64,000 nt of DNA from Nocardioides okcheonensis (GTDB taxonomy: Bacteria > Actinomycetota > Actinomycetes > Propionibacteriales > Nocardioidaceae). Both the position numbers and the translations under genes were made by a program. The stretch covers positions 1,798,001 to 1,862,000 of the forward strand of contig NZ_CP087710.1 of NCBI RefSeq assembly GCF_020991065.1, in the 5' to 3' direction. Positions 52,101 through 60,952 of this stretch are shown one piece after another. The notes beneath the pieces are model-generated. The model made no database searches. It worked only from the letters and a program-made list of their open reading frames with translations, and was not told where the DNA came from. Numbering within the stretch: the stretch's first letter is position 1; each line of letters opens with the position of its first letter.

Positions 52101-54688
52101 CGGGTGGTGCCGGTGCCGGACAGCGTGGCGTTCAGGGTGTTGGCGCCGGCCCCGAAGGTGGTGAAGGCGGTGCCGTCGTCCTGGAGGTACTGGCCGGAGT
52201 CGCGGTCGCGGATCGAGACCTGGACGCGGCCGACGGTGCCGGTGCTGACGCGTGCCGTGCCGGTGATGGTCGTCGGCACGTTGTTGGCCACCACGCGACC
52301 CTCGATCGGGGCGGTGATCGTGGTGTCGGGGAGCGCGGCCGGGAAGGTCTCGCTGTTGAAGTCGTAGAACGCGACCCGGCCGGTGCGGACGCCGCCCTGG
52401 AACTGGCCGTCGCCGCCGATGAACAGGCCGCGGGAGGTCGCCTCCATCGCCTTGTTGCCCTCGAAGGAGTTCGAGCCCCCGGTGGGGTTCCACTCCAGCG
52501 CGCGCCCGTCGGTCGGGCTGAGCGCCGCGATGTGGTCACGGCGCACCACGGCGTCGCCGAGGCCGTAGCCGGCGAGGCCCTGTCCGGTGCCGTAGCCGAC
52601 GTTGGTCAGGCCCGGGTAGCAGGGCTCGGCCGTGCAGGAGGTCGGGGACTCGATGAACTGGTAGTGGCCGCCGACGTAGACCGCGTTCTCGGTGATCGCC
52701 AGCGAGTAGATCGAGTCGAAGTGGCGCGAGAGCCACAGCTCGTCGACGTCGTCGTTCTGCAGCGAGGTGGCGGTGAGCGGGTAGGCGACCACCGTGTCGC
52801 TGATCGGCGGGGCGTCGCCGCCCGAGCCGGAGGAGACGATGAAGTAGGAGTCGTCGGGCGCCACGTCGGCGCAGCAGATGCGGGTCACGCCGCCGACCCG
52901 GGCGAGGTTCTCGTCCCAGAGCCGGGTGCGGAAGGGCAGCAGCTGCTTGGACGCGGTGTCGATGATGCCGACGCCGAGACGGTCCTGGCCGGCGATCTGG
53001 CGACCGGTGTGGACGACGATCAGCTTGCTGTTGTCGTGGGTCAGCTTGAGCTGCGGGACGCCGAGCTGGCCGTTGACGCCGATGCCGCCCGCGAGGTCGT
53101 TGGAGAAGCCGGTGTCGACGGCGCCCGATGCGGCGTTGACCGAGGCGAGACCGGTCTTCAGCACGCCGTTGATGCGGGAGAACCGTCCACCGACGTAGAG
53201 CGTGGAGTTCGTGGCGGCCAGCGACTGCACCTGGTTGTTGGTGGAGTTGGTGAAGCCGAAGGTGCTCAGCGGCGCGCCGGTCGTGAGGTTGAGGCTGGCC
53301 ACCTTCTGCTTGGCCACGCCGTTGACCGTGTTGAACGAGCCGCCGACGAACAGCTTGGTGCCGTCCGGGCTGGCCTCGACCGCCGCGACGCCGCCGTTGA
53401 AGGTCGGGCGGAACTGCGCGTCCACGAGGCCGGTCTGGTAGTTGTAGCTGGCCAGGCCCGCCTGCTGGTAGGTCGTGGTGTTGCCGGTCGCGTTGTTCTG
53501 GATCGAGGTGAAGTTGCCGGCGATGAACACCCGGTTCAGCTGCGGCACGACCTCGATGTCCCAGATCTCGCCGGTGCTGATCCGCGGGGTGTTGGCGCGC
53601 GGCGTGCTCGGCACCAGACGGGTGTGACCCGGGCGGGGCTGGTCGCCCGCTCCCCCGGTGCCGCCACCGACGGTGACGTTGACGGTGCGGGTCGTCGTGG
53701 CGCTCAGGCCCTGGTTGTCGGTCACGGTGAGGGTGATCGTCTTGCTGCCGCTGGTGGCGTAGGTGTGCGTCGTCGAGACGCCGGTGCCGGTGGTGCCGTC
53801 ACCGAAGTTCCACGCGTACGACGCGATCGTGCCCGGCGCGGTGTCGGTCGAGGCCGACGCGTCGACCGTGCAGGTCGCGGTCGGGCACGCGGTCGTGAAG
53901 GACGCCACGGGCGCGACGTTGGGGTCGGCCGACTGGTCGGCCTGGAGGACCACCGTCCACATCGTCGCCTTCGAGCTCGACACGGCGCTGGTGGCGGTGC
54001 GGGCCGGGCTGGCGCCCACGCCCACGGGGGCGTTCTGGTCGGAGGCGACGGCGGAGATCCGCCCGGCGCCGACGCCCGACACGATCGAGCGCTGGGTCTG
54101 CCCGGCGGGCAGCGTCCAGCCGTTGGTCTCCTGGCCGAACTTGTCGGCCCAGTAGGACACCACGTAGGAGCCCGCGGTCGCCACGGCAGCGCCGGGGGTG
54201 GCGTGCGCGGACTTCGCGGGGTTGACCTCGGCCGCGGACGCGAAGGCCGCGACCGGGTCGGCGGCGGTGCCGTCGTAGGCGAGCAGCGTCATCGAGCTCT
54301 TCGCGGTCTGCGACAGGGTGACCGCGGCGTTGCGCCCGGCGTCACCGGTCTCGGCGACCTTGCTGTAGAGCGTGGTCTCGGTGTCGACGTTCGACAGGCG
54401 CGTGCCCTCGAGCGTCCAGCCGGCCGGCGGGGTGAGGGTGACGTCGGTGTTCGTGGTGACGAACAGCAGCATCCCGTCGGTCGCCTGCACCGTCGCGGGG
54501 ATCGTCACCCGCGCGGTCGTCTGGTTCCAGGCCGCCTGGGTCGCGGCGCGGAAGGTGATGGTGTCCGCCGCCGCGGAGGGCGTCGCCGCGGCTACCACTC
54601 CCAGGAGGGCAGCCACCAGCGCCCCCACCGACGACAGCGCGACACTGCGTCGTGTGCGCCCCACGTGATTCTGCCGCCTAGCCGTCAT
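49187..54688 (-). CDS. Giant exported protein: WADK module, PKD domains, beta-propeller, Ig-like repeats
   Basis: An 1833-aa exported protein. Order: basic signal peptide (SVALSSVGALVAALLGVVAA); a ~185-aa module with SYVVSYWADK (~40-240); one PKD domain (~250-335); a beta-propeller region with repeats such as VFIAGNF, LFVGGSF and LYVGGRF (~355-810); five Ig-like repeats sharing RYLQxxGT-type motifs (~815-1345); and five PKD domains (~1350-1833), each opening with P-x-x-x-F and a C...C pair and carrying WxWGDG-like turns. No LPXTG or membrane anchor is seen. A surface-adhesive or matrix role is likely. GGAG is well placed before ATG 54688. Confidence 0.85.
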   Translation of the reverse strand: MTARRQNHVGRTRRSVALSSVGALVAALLGVVAAATPSAAADTITFRAATQAAWNQTTARVTIPATVQATDGMLLFVTTNTDVTLTPPAGWTLEGTRLSNVDTETTLYSKVAETGDAGRNAAVTLSQTAKSSMTLLAYDGTAADPVAAFASAAEVNPAKSAHATPGAAVATAGSYVVSYWADKFGQETNGWTLPAGQTQRSIVSGVGAGRISAVASDQNAPVGVGASPARTATSAVSSSKATMWTVVLQADQSADPNVAPVASFTTACPTATCTVDASASTDTAPGTIASYAWNFGDGTTGTGVSTTHTYATSGSKTITLTVTDNQGLSATTTRTVNVTVGGGTGGAGDQPRPGHTRLVPSTPRANTPRISTGEIWDIEVVPQLNRVFIAGNFTSIQNNATGNTTTYQQAGLASYNYQTGLVDAQFRPTFNGGVAAVEASPDGTKLFVGGSFNTVNGVAKQKVASLNLTTGAPLSTFGFTNSTNNQVQSLAATNSTLYVGGRFSRINGVLKTGLASVNAASGAVDTGFSNDLAGGIGVNGQLGVPQLKLTHDNSKLIVVHTGRQIAGQDRLGVGIIDTASKQLLPFRTRLWDENLARVGGVTRICCADVAPDDSYFIVSSGSGGDAPPISDTVVAYPLTATSLQNDDVDELWLSRHFDSIYSLAITENAVYVGGHYQFIESPTSCTAEPCYPGLTNVGYGTGQGLAGYGLGDAVVRRDHIAALSPTDGRALEWNPTGGSNSFEGNKAMEATSRGLFIGGDGQFQGGVRTGRVAFYDFNSETFPAALPDTTITAPIEGRVVANNVPTTITGTARVSTGTVGRVQVSIRDRDSGQYLQDDGTAFTTFGAGANTLNATLSGTGTTRSWSIPATITVNRNMIVSATAFTAATGGTGDSTPATKKFESFSTDDQTPTTSITGPSGVQTSTTFTVTGTANDDKGVNSLTYWFRDEAGRYLQNDGTVDDIYNTFRGQPDVVGATNATWTYEVTLPHEGIWRGSATAVDTTGQADLRSATRDWNVDSTAVAPTVTISAPVDMTPPFAVPAVSVQPGSRVTFAGTATDDAGLKNVEISLRNTSTGENLGSDCTWGIVSAGNCRISPVDISGSNYNWSWTTPFNLSAGTYTFTVRATDDEDLTTSTTNRGSLTLNAQYQGDLPPDTIMSFTPPTDGSLTVNLQGSATDDLGVASVRVTLQDRDTGRYLQANGTMSSTLAFRQATLGTPGATSTTWSLPPITLPTGGNWRFTATSYDAANSQQDPTPATGNWQVYPGDGLPTLSETLGQPVSGTTFDAGKIVVTGRAEDAPDQFAGISAVQVGIVNASGQYMSSTGTFTSTTPSFRTAFLNSPGSAGSNYSYTTPVIPPGTYSVVVQSVDVHNQVMNPPRTATGIVVTQPANNPPVPSFTYTCNQNVCTFDGRGSTDENAASLTYSWSFGTQGTATGPLPTKTFTAPGTFPVTLTVRDEWQVSATTVAQNVTIAEPAGNSAPVPTFVQSCLGTTCSVSSQGTADPNTGDTIAYSWNWGDGTPVSTGASPAAHAYAAPGNYTITLTTTDGWGKAASTTRSVSLNEPANNTAPVPQFTSSCLSFTTCSFNSAGTVDNQGDTIRYAWTFGDGATSTAANPSRTYDVAGTYTATLTATDVWGKSASVSRVVTIQEPATNNAPTAVIASGTCTAFTTCAMSATGSSDPDTAAGDGVRNYVWSWGDGTPDTTGTSASQSHVFPIAGTYTVTLRVVDKWGRSSTAVTRSVTTLSEPAGNNPPTVTFTTSCTALVCATNSTGTVDSDGGIRSYSYNWGDGTAVSTTANASHTYAVAGTYTIALTVTDNWGRTTTANRTVTVP

Positions 54689-54984
54689 GCCGCACTCCTC
54701 GAAGAGCCGTGTCGTTCCGGGGCCCGCACACGGCAACGCAGTGTCGACGCGGACAGGTGTCGATCGGCAACGTAGGCAGGGACGGTGGCCGTGGACCGAC
54801 CCTCCGCGGCTTATCACCCAGATCAGGTAACGAGGACGACCTGACGCGACCGTGGCTCGCCTCCCCCATGTGTGGGACATCGCTCCCGCACGCCCCCGGC
54901 TCCCGCCGCGTCCGGATCGGATGGCACCGCAGCACCGCGTCCGGACGGTGCCGACCGCGCCAGCGCGGACAGGAGGTGGTCCCC

Positions 54985-56016
54985 GTGCAGGACGTCGTGC
55001 TGACGACCTTCCTCGCCGTCGTGGCGGCAGGGTTCGTCGTCGGGGTGGTGGTCGGGCTGACCGGCATGGGCGGCGGCGCGCTGATGACGCCGGCCCTGAT
55101 CTTCCTCGGCGTCGGTGACGCCGCCACCGTGGTCACCGCCGACCTCACCGCCGCAGCGGTCTACAAGTCCGGCGGTGCGATCGTCCACAAGCGGGAGGGC
55201 TCCCCCGACCTGCGCCTGGCCGGCTGGCTGGTGGTGGGCTCGGTCCCGATGGCGCTGCTCGGGCCGCACCTGATCAGCTGGCTGTCCCCGCCGGGCGACC
55301 TCGACCACGTGCTCAAGATGTGCATCGGCTTCGCCCTGCTCTTCGCCGCCCTGACCTACGCGCTGCGGCTGTGGGTCAACCTGGCCCGGATGCGGCGCGG
55401 CGTCACCACCGAGGAGCGACCGACCATCCGACCGGTGCCCACGCTCCTGGTCGGCGCGCTCGGCGGCCTGCTGGTCGGCATCACCAGCGTCGGCTCCGGC
55501 TCGGTGATCATGATCGCGCTGCTCATGCTCTACCCCGGCCTGTCCGCCGTCCGGCTGGTCGGCACCGACCTCGTCCAGGCCGTGCCGCTGGTCCTCGCGG
55601 CCGCGATCTCCAACATCGCCCTGCACGGTCTCGACCTCGCGCTGACCATCCCGCTCGTGCTCGGCTCGGTGCCGGGCACGATCCTGGGCAGCCTCGCGGC
55701 GCCCCGCGTGCCGCAGTCGATCGTGCGCCGCGGCATCGTGGTCGTGCTGACGATGTCGGGGGTGGCGCTGCTCGACAAGGCGGGCTGGGCGCCGCTGGGC
55801 GCCGGCGACGACGACGTGCACCCGGTGCTCGTCGCGGTCGTGGGGCTGGTGATGGTCGCCGCCGTGCCGCTCGTGTGGGGCATCGTGCGCCACACCGCGG
55901 GGCTGCCGGTCTTCGGGCCGCTCGCCCCCGAGCAGGTCGAGGACCCGGCCTACCGTCCGGGCGGCTGGCGGGCCCGTCCGACCCCCTCGTCCAGCCACTT
56001 ACCCAAAGGTGGCTAG
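54985..56016 (+). CDS. TauE/SafE family sulfite/sulfonate-type exporter
   Basis: A 343-aa membrane protein with about eight helices. It has the duplicated TauE/SafE signature: VVGLTGMGGGALMTPALIFL in the first half and VGITSVGSGSVIMIALLMLY in the second. Family members export sulfite, sulfoacetate or related anions, though many are uncharacterised. AGGAGG lies eight bases before the GTG at 54985. The C-terminal tail contains a TTA leucine codon (55999). Occurrence near sulfotransferase genes is suggestive, but it is 12 kb from the EPS operons. Confidence 0.9.
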   Translation: MQDVVLTTFLAVVAAGFVVGVVVGLTGMGGGALMTPALIFLGVGDAATVVTADLTAAAVYKSGGAIVHKREGSPDLRLAGWLVVGSVPMALLGPHLISWLSPPGDLDHVLKMCIGFALLFAALTYALRLWVNLARMRRGVTTEERPTIRPVPTLLVGALGGLLVGITSVGSGSVIMIALLMLYPGLSAVRLVGTDLVQAVPLVLAAAISNIALHGLDLALTIPLVLGSVPGTILGSLAAPRVPQSIVRRGIVVVLTMSGVALLDKAGWAPLGAGDDDVHPVLVAVVGLVMVAAVPLVWGIVRHTAGLPVFGPLAPEQVEDPAYRPGGWRARPTPSSSHLPKGG

Positions 56017-56133
56017 ACCCCTGCACGACCCCGCCGTCCGGGCGCTCGAGCCGTTCGAATGGTGCCCGGGGTGGTCCGGCGACGGACCTGCCGTGTGGCT
56101 CTCGGCCCCTTCCCGCACCTCCAGGAGGACCCC

Positions 56134-59100
56134 GTGTTCCGTCGGCTGACCGCCCTCGTCTCCGCCCTCGTCTCCGTCGTCGCGCTCGCGCTGCCGCTGG
56201 CCGTGCTCACCACCGCGCTGACCGCCGGCTCCGCCGCGGCCGCGCCGCCGGCGGCCAACCGGATGCCCGGCGACGTCCCCAGCAAGAAGACGCCGTGGGT
56301 GCTCGACGGCGAGGTCTCCAAGATCGTCCAGGTCGGCAACACGATGATCGCGGGCGGCCTGTTCACCCAGGTCGCGGACCCGATGAACGGCACGCCGTAC
56401 GCGCGACAGAACCTCTTCGCCTTCGACGCCACCACCGGGCTGGTCAGCCAGACCTTCAACCCCACGGTCGACGGCCAGGTCCAGCAGCTGATGCCCGGCC
56501 CCACGCCCGACACCGTCTACGTCGCCGGCGACTTCACCAAGATCAACGGCAAGGGCCCCAACCACATCCAGCTCCTCAACGTGAACACCGGCCAGGCGGT
56601 GACCTCCTTCAAGGCCCCGTCCACCAACGGCGGCATCGAGACGATGGAGCTGCTGCCGAACAACCGGCTCCTCATCGGCGGCTTCTTCACCAGGGTCGGC
56701 GGGGTGGCCCACGGCCAGCTCGGGACGCTCAACGCCACCACCGGCGCCCTCGACCCCTTCCTCGACCTGACCGTCGCCGGCAACCACAACAACTCCGGCA
56801 CCGGGGCCCAGGCGCCCGTCGGCATCCGGGAGTCCGCGATCAGCGCGGCCGGTGACCGGGTGGTCGTGGTCGGCAACTTCCGCACCGTCGGTGGTCTCGC
56901 CCGCGACCAGATCGTGATGCTCGACCTCACCGGCCCGACGGCGACCGTGTCGCCCGACTGGTACACCACCCGCTACACCCCGATCTGCTCCCCGCGGGCC
57001 TTCGACAGCTACATGCGCGACGTCGAGATGTCGCCCGACGGGTCCTTCTTCGTGGTCGCGACCACGGGTGGCCCGGTCTCCGGCACCCTGTGCGACACCG
57101 CGGCGCGCTTCGAGACCTACGCGGTCGGCACCGCGCTGCAGCCGACCTGGGTCACCAACTCCGGCGGCGACACCCTGTGGGGCGTCGAGGTCACCCGCTC
57201 CGCGGTCTACGTCGGCGGCCACAACCGCTGGATGAACAACCCCAACGGGTCCGACCGCGCCGCTCAGGGCGCCGTGCCGCGACCCGGGCTGTCGGCGCTC
57301 GACCCGCAGACCGGCATCCCGCTGAAGTGGAACCCCGGGCGCAACCCCCGTGGCGAGGCGGCCTACGAGATCTACGAGACCGACGCCGGCGTCTGGGTGG
57401 TGAGCGACACCGACTGGATCGGCAACCGCCGCTACCAGCGCCCGCGGATCGCCTTCTTCCCCTACTCCGAGGGCTACGACACGGCCTCGACCGCCTCCGG
57501 CTCCCTGCCCGGCAACGTCTACGTCGGCGCACCGGTCGCGGGCTCCAACGTCCTCTACCGCGTCAACGCCGGCGGCGCCGCCATCGCGTCGACCGACAAC
57601 GGACCGGACTGGGCGGCCGACAACGGCACCACCAGCACGTTCCACAACACCGGCAGCACCACCGCCACCTGGAGCGCGCTGGCCTCGACCAGCCTGGTCA
57701 ACGTGCCCGCCTCCACCCCGCTCGGCATCTGGACGCAGGAGCGCAACGACCCCGCCGGCGGCAACGAGATGCAGTGGACCTTCCCGGTCCCGGCCGGCGC
57801 GAGCACCCAGGTCCGGCTCTACTTCGCCAGCCGCTCGATCCTCACCCGGCGCTTCAACGTCCTCATCGACGGCGTCACCAAGCTGTCGAGCTACGACCCC
57901 AACGTCGACCCGGGCGTCAACCGCGGCACGATGAAGTCGTTCGACATCACCAGCGACGGCACGGTCAACATCGACTTCACCCACACCCTCTTCGGCAACC
58001 CCGAGATCAACGCGATCGAGATCGTCGACACCTCGGCACCCTCCAACGCGAACCTCGCCAAGGTGGTCGCCTTCGACGGCACCTCGGTCACCTCGCAGGC
58101 CAACGTCAGCACCGGCACGTTCGACTGGACCACCGTGCGCAACGCCGTGATGGTCGGCCGCACGCTGTTCTACGGGCAGACCGACGGGATGCTCTACCGG
58201 CGCTCCTTCGACGGCACCTCGTTCGGTGCCCCCACCGCGGTCAACCCCTACCTCGACCCGCTGTGGAGCACGGTCGAGACCGGCAGCGGCCCGGTCGGGC
58301 AGACCTACGCCGGCGTGCTGCCCACCTGGTACTCCCAGCTCAGCACCGTGACCGGCATGTTCTACTCCGAGGGCCGGATCTACTACACGCGCAGCGGTCA
58401 GGCCTCGCTCTTCTGGCGAGCGTTCAACCCCGACGCCGGCATCATCGGCGGCATCGAGAACACCGTGACCGGCGGCAACATCGCCTGGGCGTCGACCCGC
58501 GGGATGTTCCTCGACGGCAGCACCCTCTACGTCGTCAACGCCACCAACGGCCAGCTGCTCAAGATCGGCTTCACCGGCGGCGCGCCGACCGGCACCTCGT
58601 CGGTCGCCGACACCACCGTCGACTGGCGCGGCCGCGCGGTGTTCCTCGCCTCCGTGCTGCCCAACACCGCACCCACCGCGGCCTTCACCTCGAGCTGCAC
58701 CGGCATCTCGTGCAGCTTCGACGCCTCCGGGTCGAGCGACGGCGACGGCACGGTGTCGGCCTACGAGTGGACCTTCAGCGACGGTGACGAGGCCGGCGGC
58801 CCGGCCCCGCAGAAGGACTTCGCCGAGTCCGGGACCTACGACGTCACCCTCACCGTGACCGACGACGGCGGGCTGTCGAGCAGCACCACGCAGCAGGTGG
58901 TGGTGGTCAAGCCCAACGCGGCCCCGACCGCCGACTTCACCATGACGTGCGCCTTCCTCGCCTGTGACCTCGACGCCACGGCCTCCAGCGACAGCGACGG
59001 CACGATCACCGGCTTCGACTGGGACTTCGGCGACGGGACCGACGGGTCGGGCGCCACGACGAGCCACACCTACGGCTCCCCCGGCACCTACACCGCCACC

Positions 59101-60951
59101 CTCGTCGTCACCGACGACGACGGCGCGACCGACGACGCGTCGACCGTGAGGGTCGTGGTCGGGGCGCCCTCGGCCAGCACCGTGTCCTACGTCGGCGGCG
59201 CCACCAACCAGGGCAACGTCTCCACGCCCAACGTCACGACGCCGTCGACCGTCTCGGCGGGCGACCGGCTGGTGATGGCGCTGACCGTCAACTCCAGCAG
59301 CCGGGTCCTCGGCGAGCCCACCGGCATCACCGGGTGGACCGTCCTCGGCACCACCACGTCGGGCAGCATGCAGACCCGCTTCTACAGCAAGGTGGCCGTC
59401 GCGGGTGACGCGAGCAGGAGGGTGACCGTCCCGCTCGACGCCGCGGCGAAGTACACCCTGACCGTCGCCGACTACTCCGGCGTCCGCAGCGGCGCGCTGG
59501 TGGTGGCCGACCTGGCCGAGACGGTCAACCGGGCCGGCCACGCGACACCGCTGGTCGACGCCCCCGCCGGGGCCTGGGTCGTGTCCTACTGGGCCGACAA
59601 GTCCGCCACCACCACCGGCTTCACGCTGCCGGGCTCGGTGACCGGGCGGCACGCGGTCTGCAGCACCGGCAGCGGCCACGTCTGCAGCTCGTTCGCCGAC
59701 TCCGGCGGCGCGGTCCCGACCGGGCAGTACGGCGGCCTGGTCGCGACGGCCGACACGGCCAACGCCACCGCGACCACGTGGTCGGTCGTGCTGCGCACGG
59801 TCGAGCCCAACCAGGCGCCGGCGGCGGCCTTCACCTCCTCGTGCACCAGCACCGCCTGCGACTTCGACGCCTCCGGCTCGACCGACGCCGACGGGTCCGT
59901 CGTGTCCTGGGCGTGGGACTTCGGTGACGGGGCCACCGCCACCGGCCGCACCCCGAGCCACGACTTCGTGACCTCCGGGACGCGCCAGGTGACCCTCACC
60001 GTCACCGACGACGAGGGAGCGAGCGGGTCGGTCGTCGTGCCGGTCCAGGTGACCCGGACCAACGCACCGCCGACGGCGGCGTTCACCACGACCTGCCGCT
60101 ACCTGGTGTGCACCTTCGACGCCAGCGGCTCGGGCGACAGCGACGGCACCGTGGCGTCGTACGCCTGGGACTTCGGCGACGGTACGTCCGACACGACGAC
60201 GTCCGCCACGACGACCCACACCTACACCGACGCCGGGTCCTACACGCCCGGGCTGACGGTCACCGACAACGACGCCGGCACCGGGTCGACGACGCGCACC
60301 GTCTCGCCGGTGGCGATCCGGCCGATCGCGCTGGTCGGCAGCAACGCCAACCAGGGCAACGTCTCCACGCCCAACGTGGTGGTCCCGGCCGGCACGTCGG
60401 CGGGCGACCGGATGGTCCTGGTGCTGTCGCTCAACGACGCCACCCGCGTCCCGGGCGACCCGAGCAGCGGCGTGACCGGCTGGACGCTGGCCGACACCGC
60501 GACCTCGGGGACCATGAAGACCTTCGTGTGGACCCGCGCGGCCGCGGCCGGCGACGGGGGCCGGACGGTGCGGTTCGCGATGGACGCGGCCGCGAAGTAC
60601 ACCCTCACCGTGGCCTCCTACAGCGGCGACCTGCTGGCCCCGCAGGTGGTGCCGAGCGCGGAGACGGTCGTCCGGGCCGGCCACACGGCCCCGACGGTGC
60701 AGGCCGGCGCCGGTGACTGGGCGGTCTCCTACTGGGCCGACAAGTCGTCGGCCACCACCGGCTTCACCCTGCCGGGCGGCGTCACCGCGCGGCAGGCGAT
60801 CTGCGGGAGCAACGCCGGCCGCGTGTGCAGCGTGCTGGCCGACTCCGGCGGCCCGCTGGCCGAGGGGCCCTACGGACCGCTGACCGCGACGGCCGACAGC
60901 GCGTCCGGGAGCGCGACGGCCTGGACGATCCTGCTCCGGCTGGACCGCTGA
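56134..60951 (+). CDS. Giant exported protein: beta-propeller, malectin-like, PKD and WADK modules
   Basis: A 1605-aa exported protein. Order: signal peptide (VSVVALALPLAVLTTALTAG); a beta-propeller with repeats MIAGGLF, VYVAGDF, LLIGGFF and VYVGGH (~45-460), paralogous to that of the protein at 49187; a malectin-like domain (VLYRVNAGG to INAIEIVD, ~470-635); a second propeller-like region (~640-840); two PKD domains; a WADK module (~1015-1225); two PKD domains; and a final WADK module (~1410-1605). Malectin and PKD domains commonly bind carbohydrate. GTG follows AGGAGG; the next gene starts at 60953, so the two are probably co-transcribed. Confidence 0.85.
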   Translation: MFRRLTALVSALVSVVALALPLAVLTTALTAGSAAAAPPAANRMPGDVPSKKTPWVLDGEVSKIVQVGNTMIAGGLFTQVADPMNGTPYARQNLFAFDATTGLVSQTFNPTVDGQVQQLMPGPTPDTVYVAGDFTKINGKGPNHIQLLNVNTGQAVTSFKAPSTNGGIETMELLPNNRLLIGGFFTRVGGVAHGQLGTLNATTGALDPFLDLTVAGNHNNSGTGAQAPVGIRESAISAAGDRVVVVGNFRTVGGLARDQIVMLDLTGPTATVSPDWYTTRYTPICSPRAFDSYMRDVEMSPDGSFFVVATTGGPVSGTLCDTAARFETYAVGTALQPTWVTNSGGDTLWGVEVTRSAVYVGGHNRWMNNPNGSDRAAQGAVPRPGLSALDPQTGIPLKWNPGRNPRGEAAYEIYETDAGVWVVSDTDWIGNRRYQRPRIAFFPYSEGYDTASTASGSLPGNVYVGAPVAGSNVLYRVNAGGAAIASTDNGPDWAADNGTTSTFHNTGSTTATWSALASTSLVNVPASTPLGIWTQERNDPAGGNEMQWTFPVPAGASTQVRLYFASRSILTRRFNVLIDGVTKLSSYDPNVDPGVNRGTMKSFDITSDGTVNIDFTHTLFGNPEINAIEIVDTSAPSNANLAKVVAFDGTSVTSQANVSTGTFDWTTVRNAVMVGRTLFYGQTDGMLYRRSFDGTSFGAPTAVNPYLDPLWSTVETGSGPVGQTYAGVLPTWYSQLSTVTGMFYSEGRIYYTRSGQASLFWRAFNPDAGIIGGIENTVTGGNIAWASTRGMFLDGSTLYVVNATNGQLLKIGFTGGAPTGTSSVADTTVDWRGRAVFLASVLPNTAPTAAFTSSCTGISCSFDASGSSDGDGTVSAYEWTFSDGDEAGGPAPQKDFAESGTYDVTLTVTDDGGLSSSTTQQVVVVKPNAAPTADFTMTCAFLACDLDATASSDSDGTITGFDWDFGDGTDGSGATTSHTYGSPGTYTATLVVTDDDGATDDASTVRVVVGAPSASTVSYVGGATNQGNVSTPNVTTPSTVSAGDRLVMALTVNSSSRVLGEPTGITGWTVLGTTTSGSMQTRFYSKVAVAGDASRRVTVPLDAAAKYTLTVADYSGVRSGALVVADLAETVNRAGHATPLVDAPAGAWVVSYWADKSATTTGFTLPGSVTGRHAVCSTGSGHVCSSFADSGGAVPTGQYGGLVATADTANATATTWSVVLRTVEPNQAPAAAFTSSCTSTACDFDASGSTDADGSVVSWAWDFGDGATATGRTPSHDFVTSGTRQVTLTVTDDEGASGSVVVPVQVTRTNAPPTAAFTTTCRYLVCTFDASGSGDSDGTVASYAWDFGDGTSDTTTSATTTHTYTDAGSYTPGLTVTDNDAGTGSTTRTVSPVAIRPIALVGSNANQGNVSTPNVVVPAGTSAGDRMVLVLSLNDATRVPGDPSSGVTGWTLADTATSGTMKTFVWTRAAAAGDGGRTVRFAMDAAAKYTLTVASYSGDLLAPQVVPSAETVVRAGHTAPTVQAGAGDWAVSYWADKSSATTGFTLPGGVTARQAICGSNAGRVCSVLADSGGPLAEGPYGPLTATADSASGSATAWTILLRLDR

Positions 60952-60952
60952 G

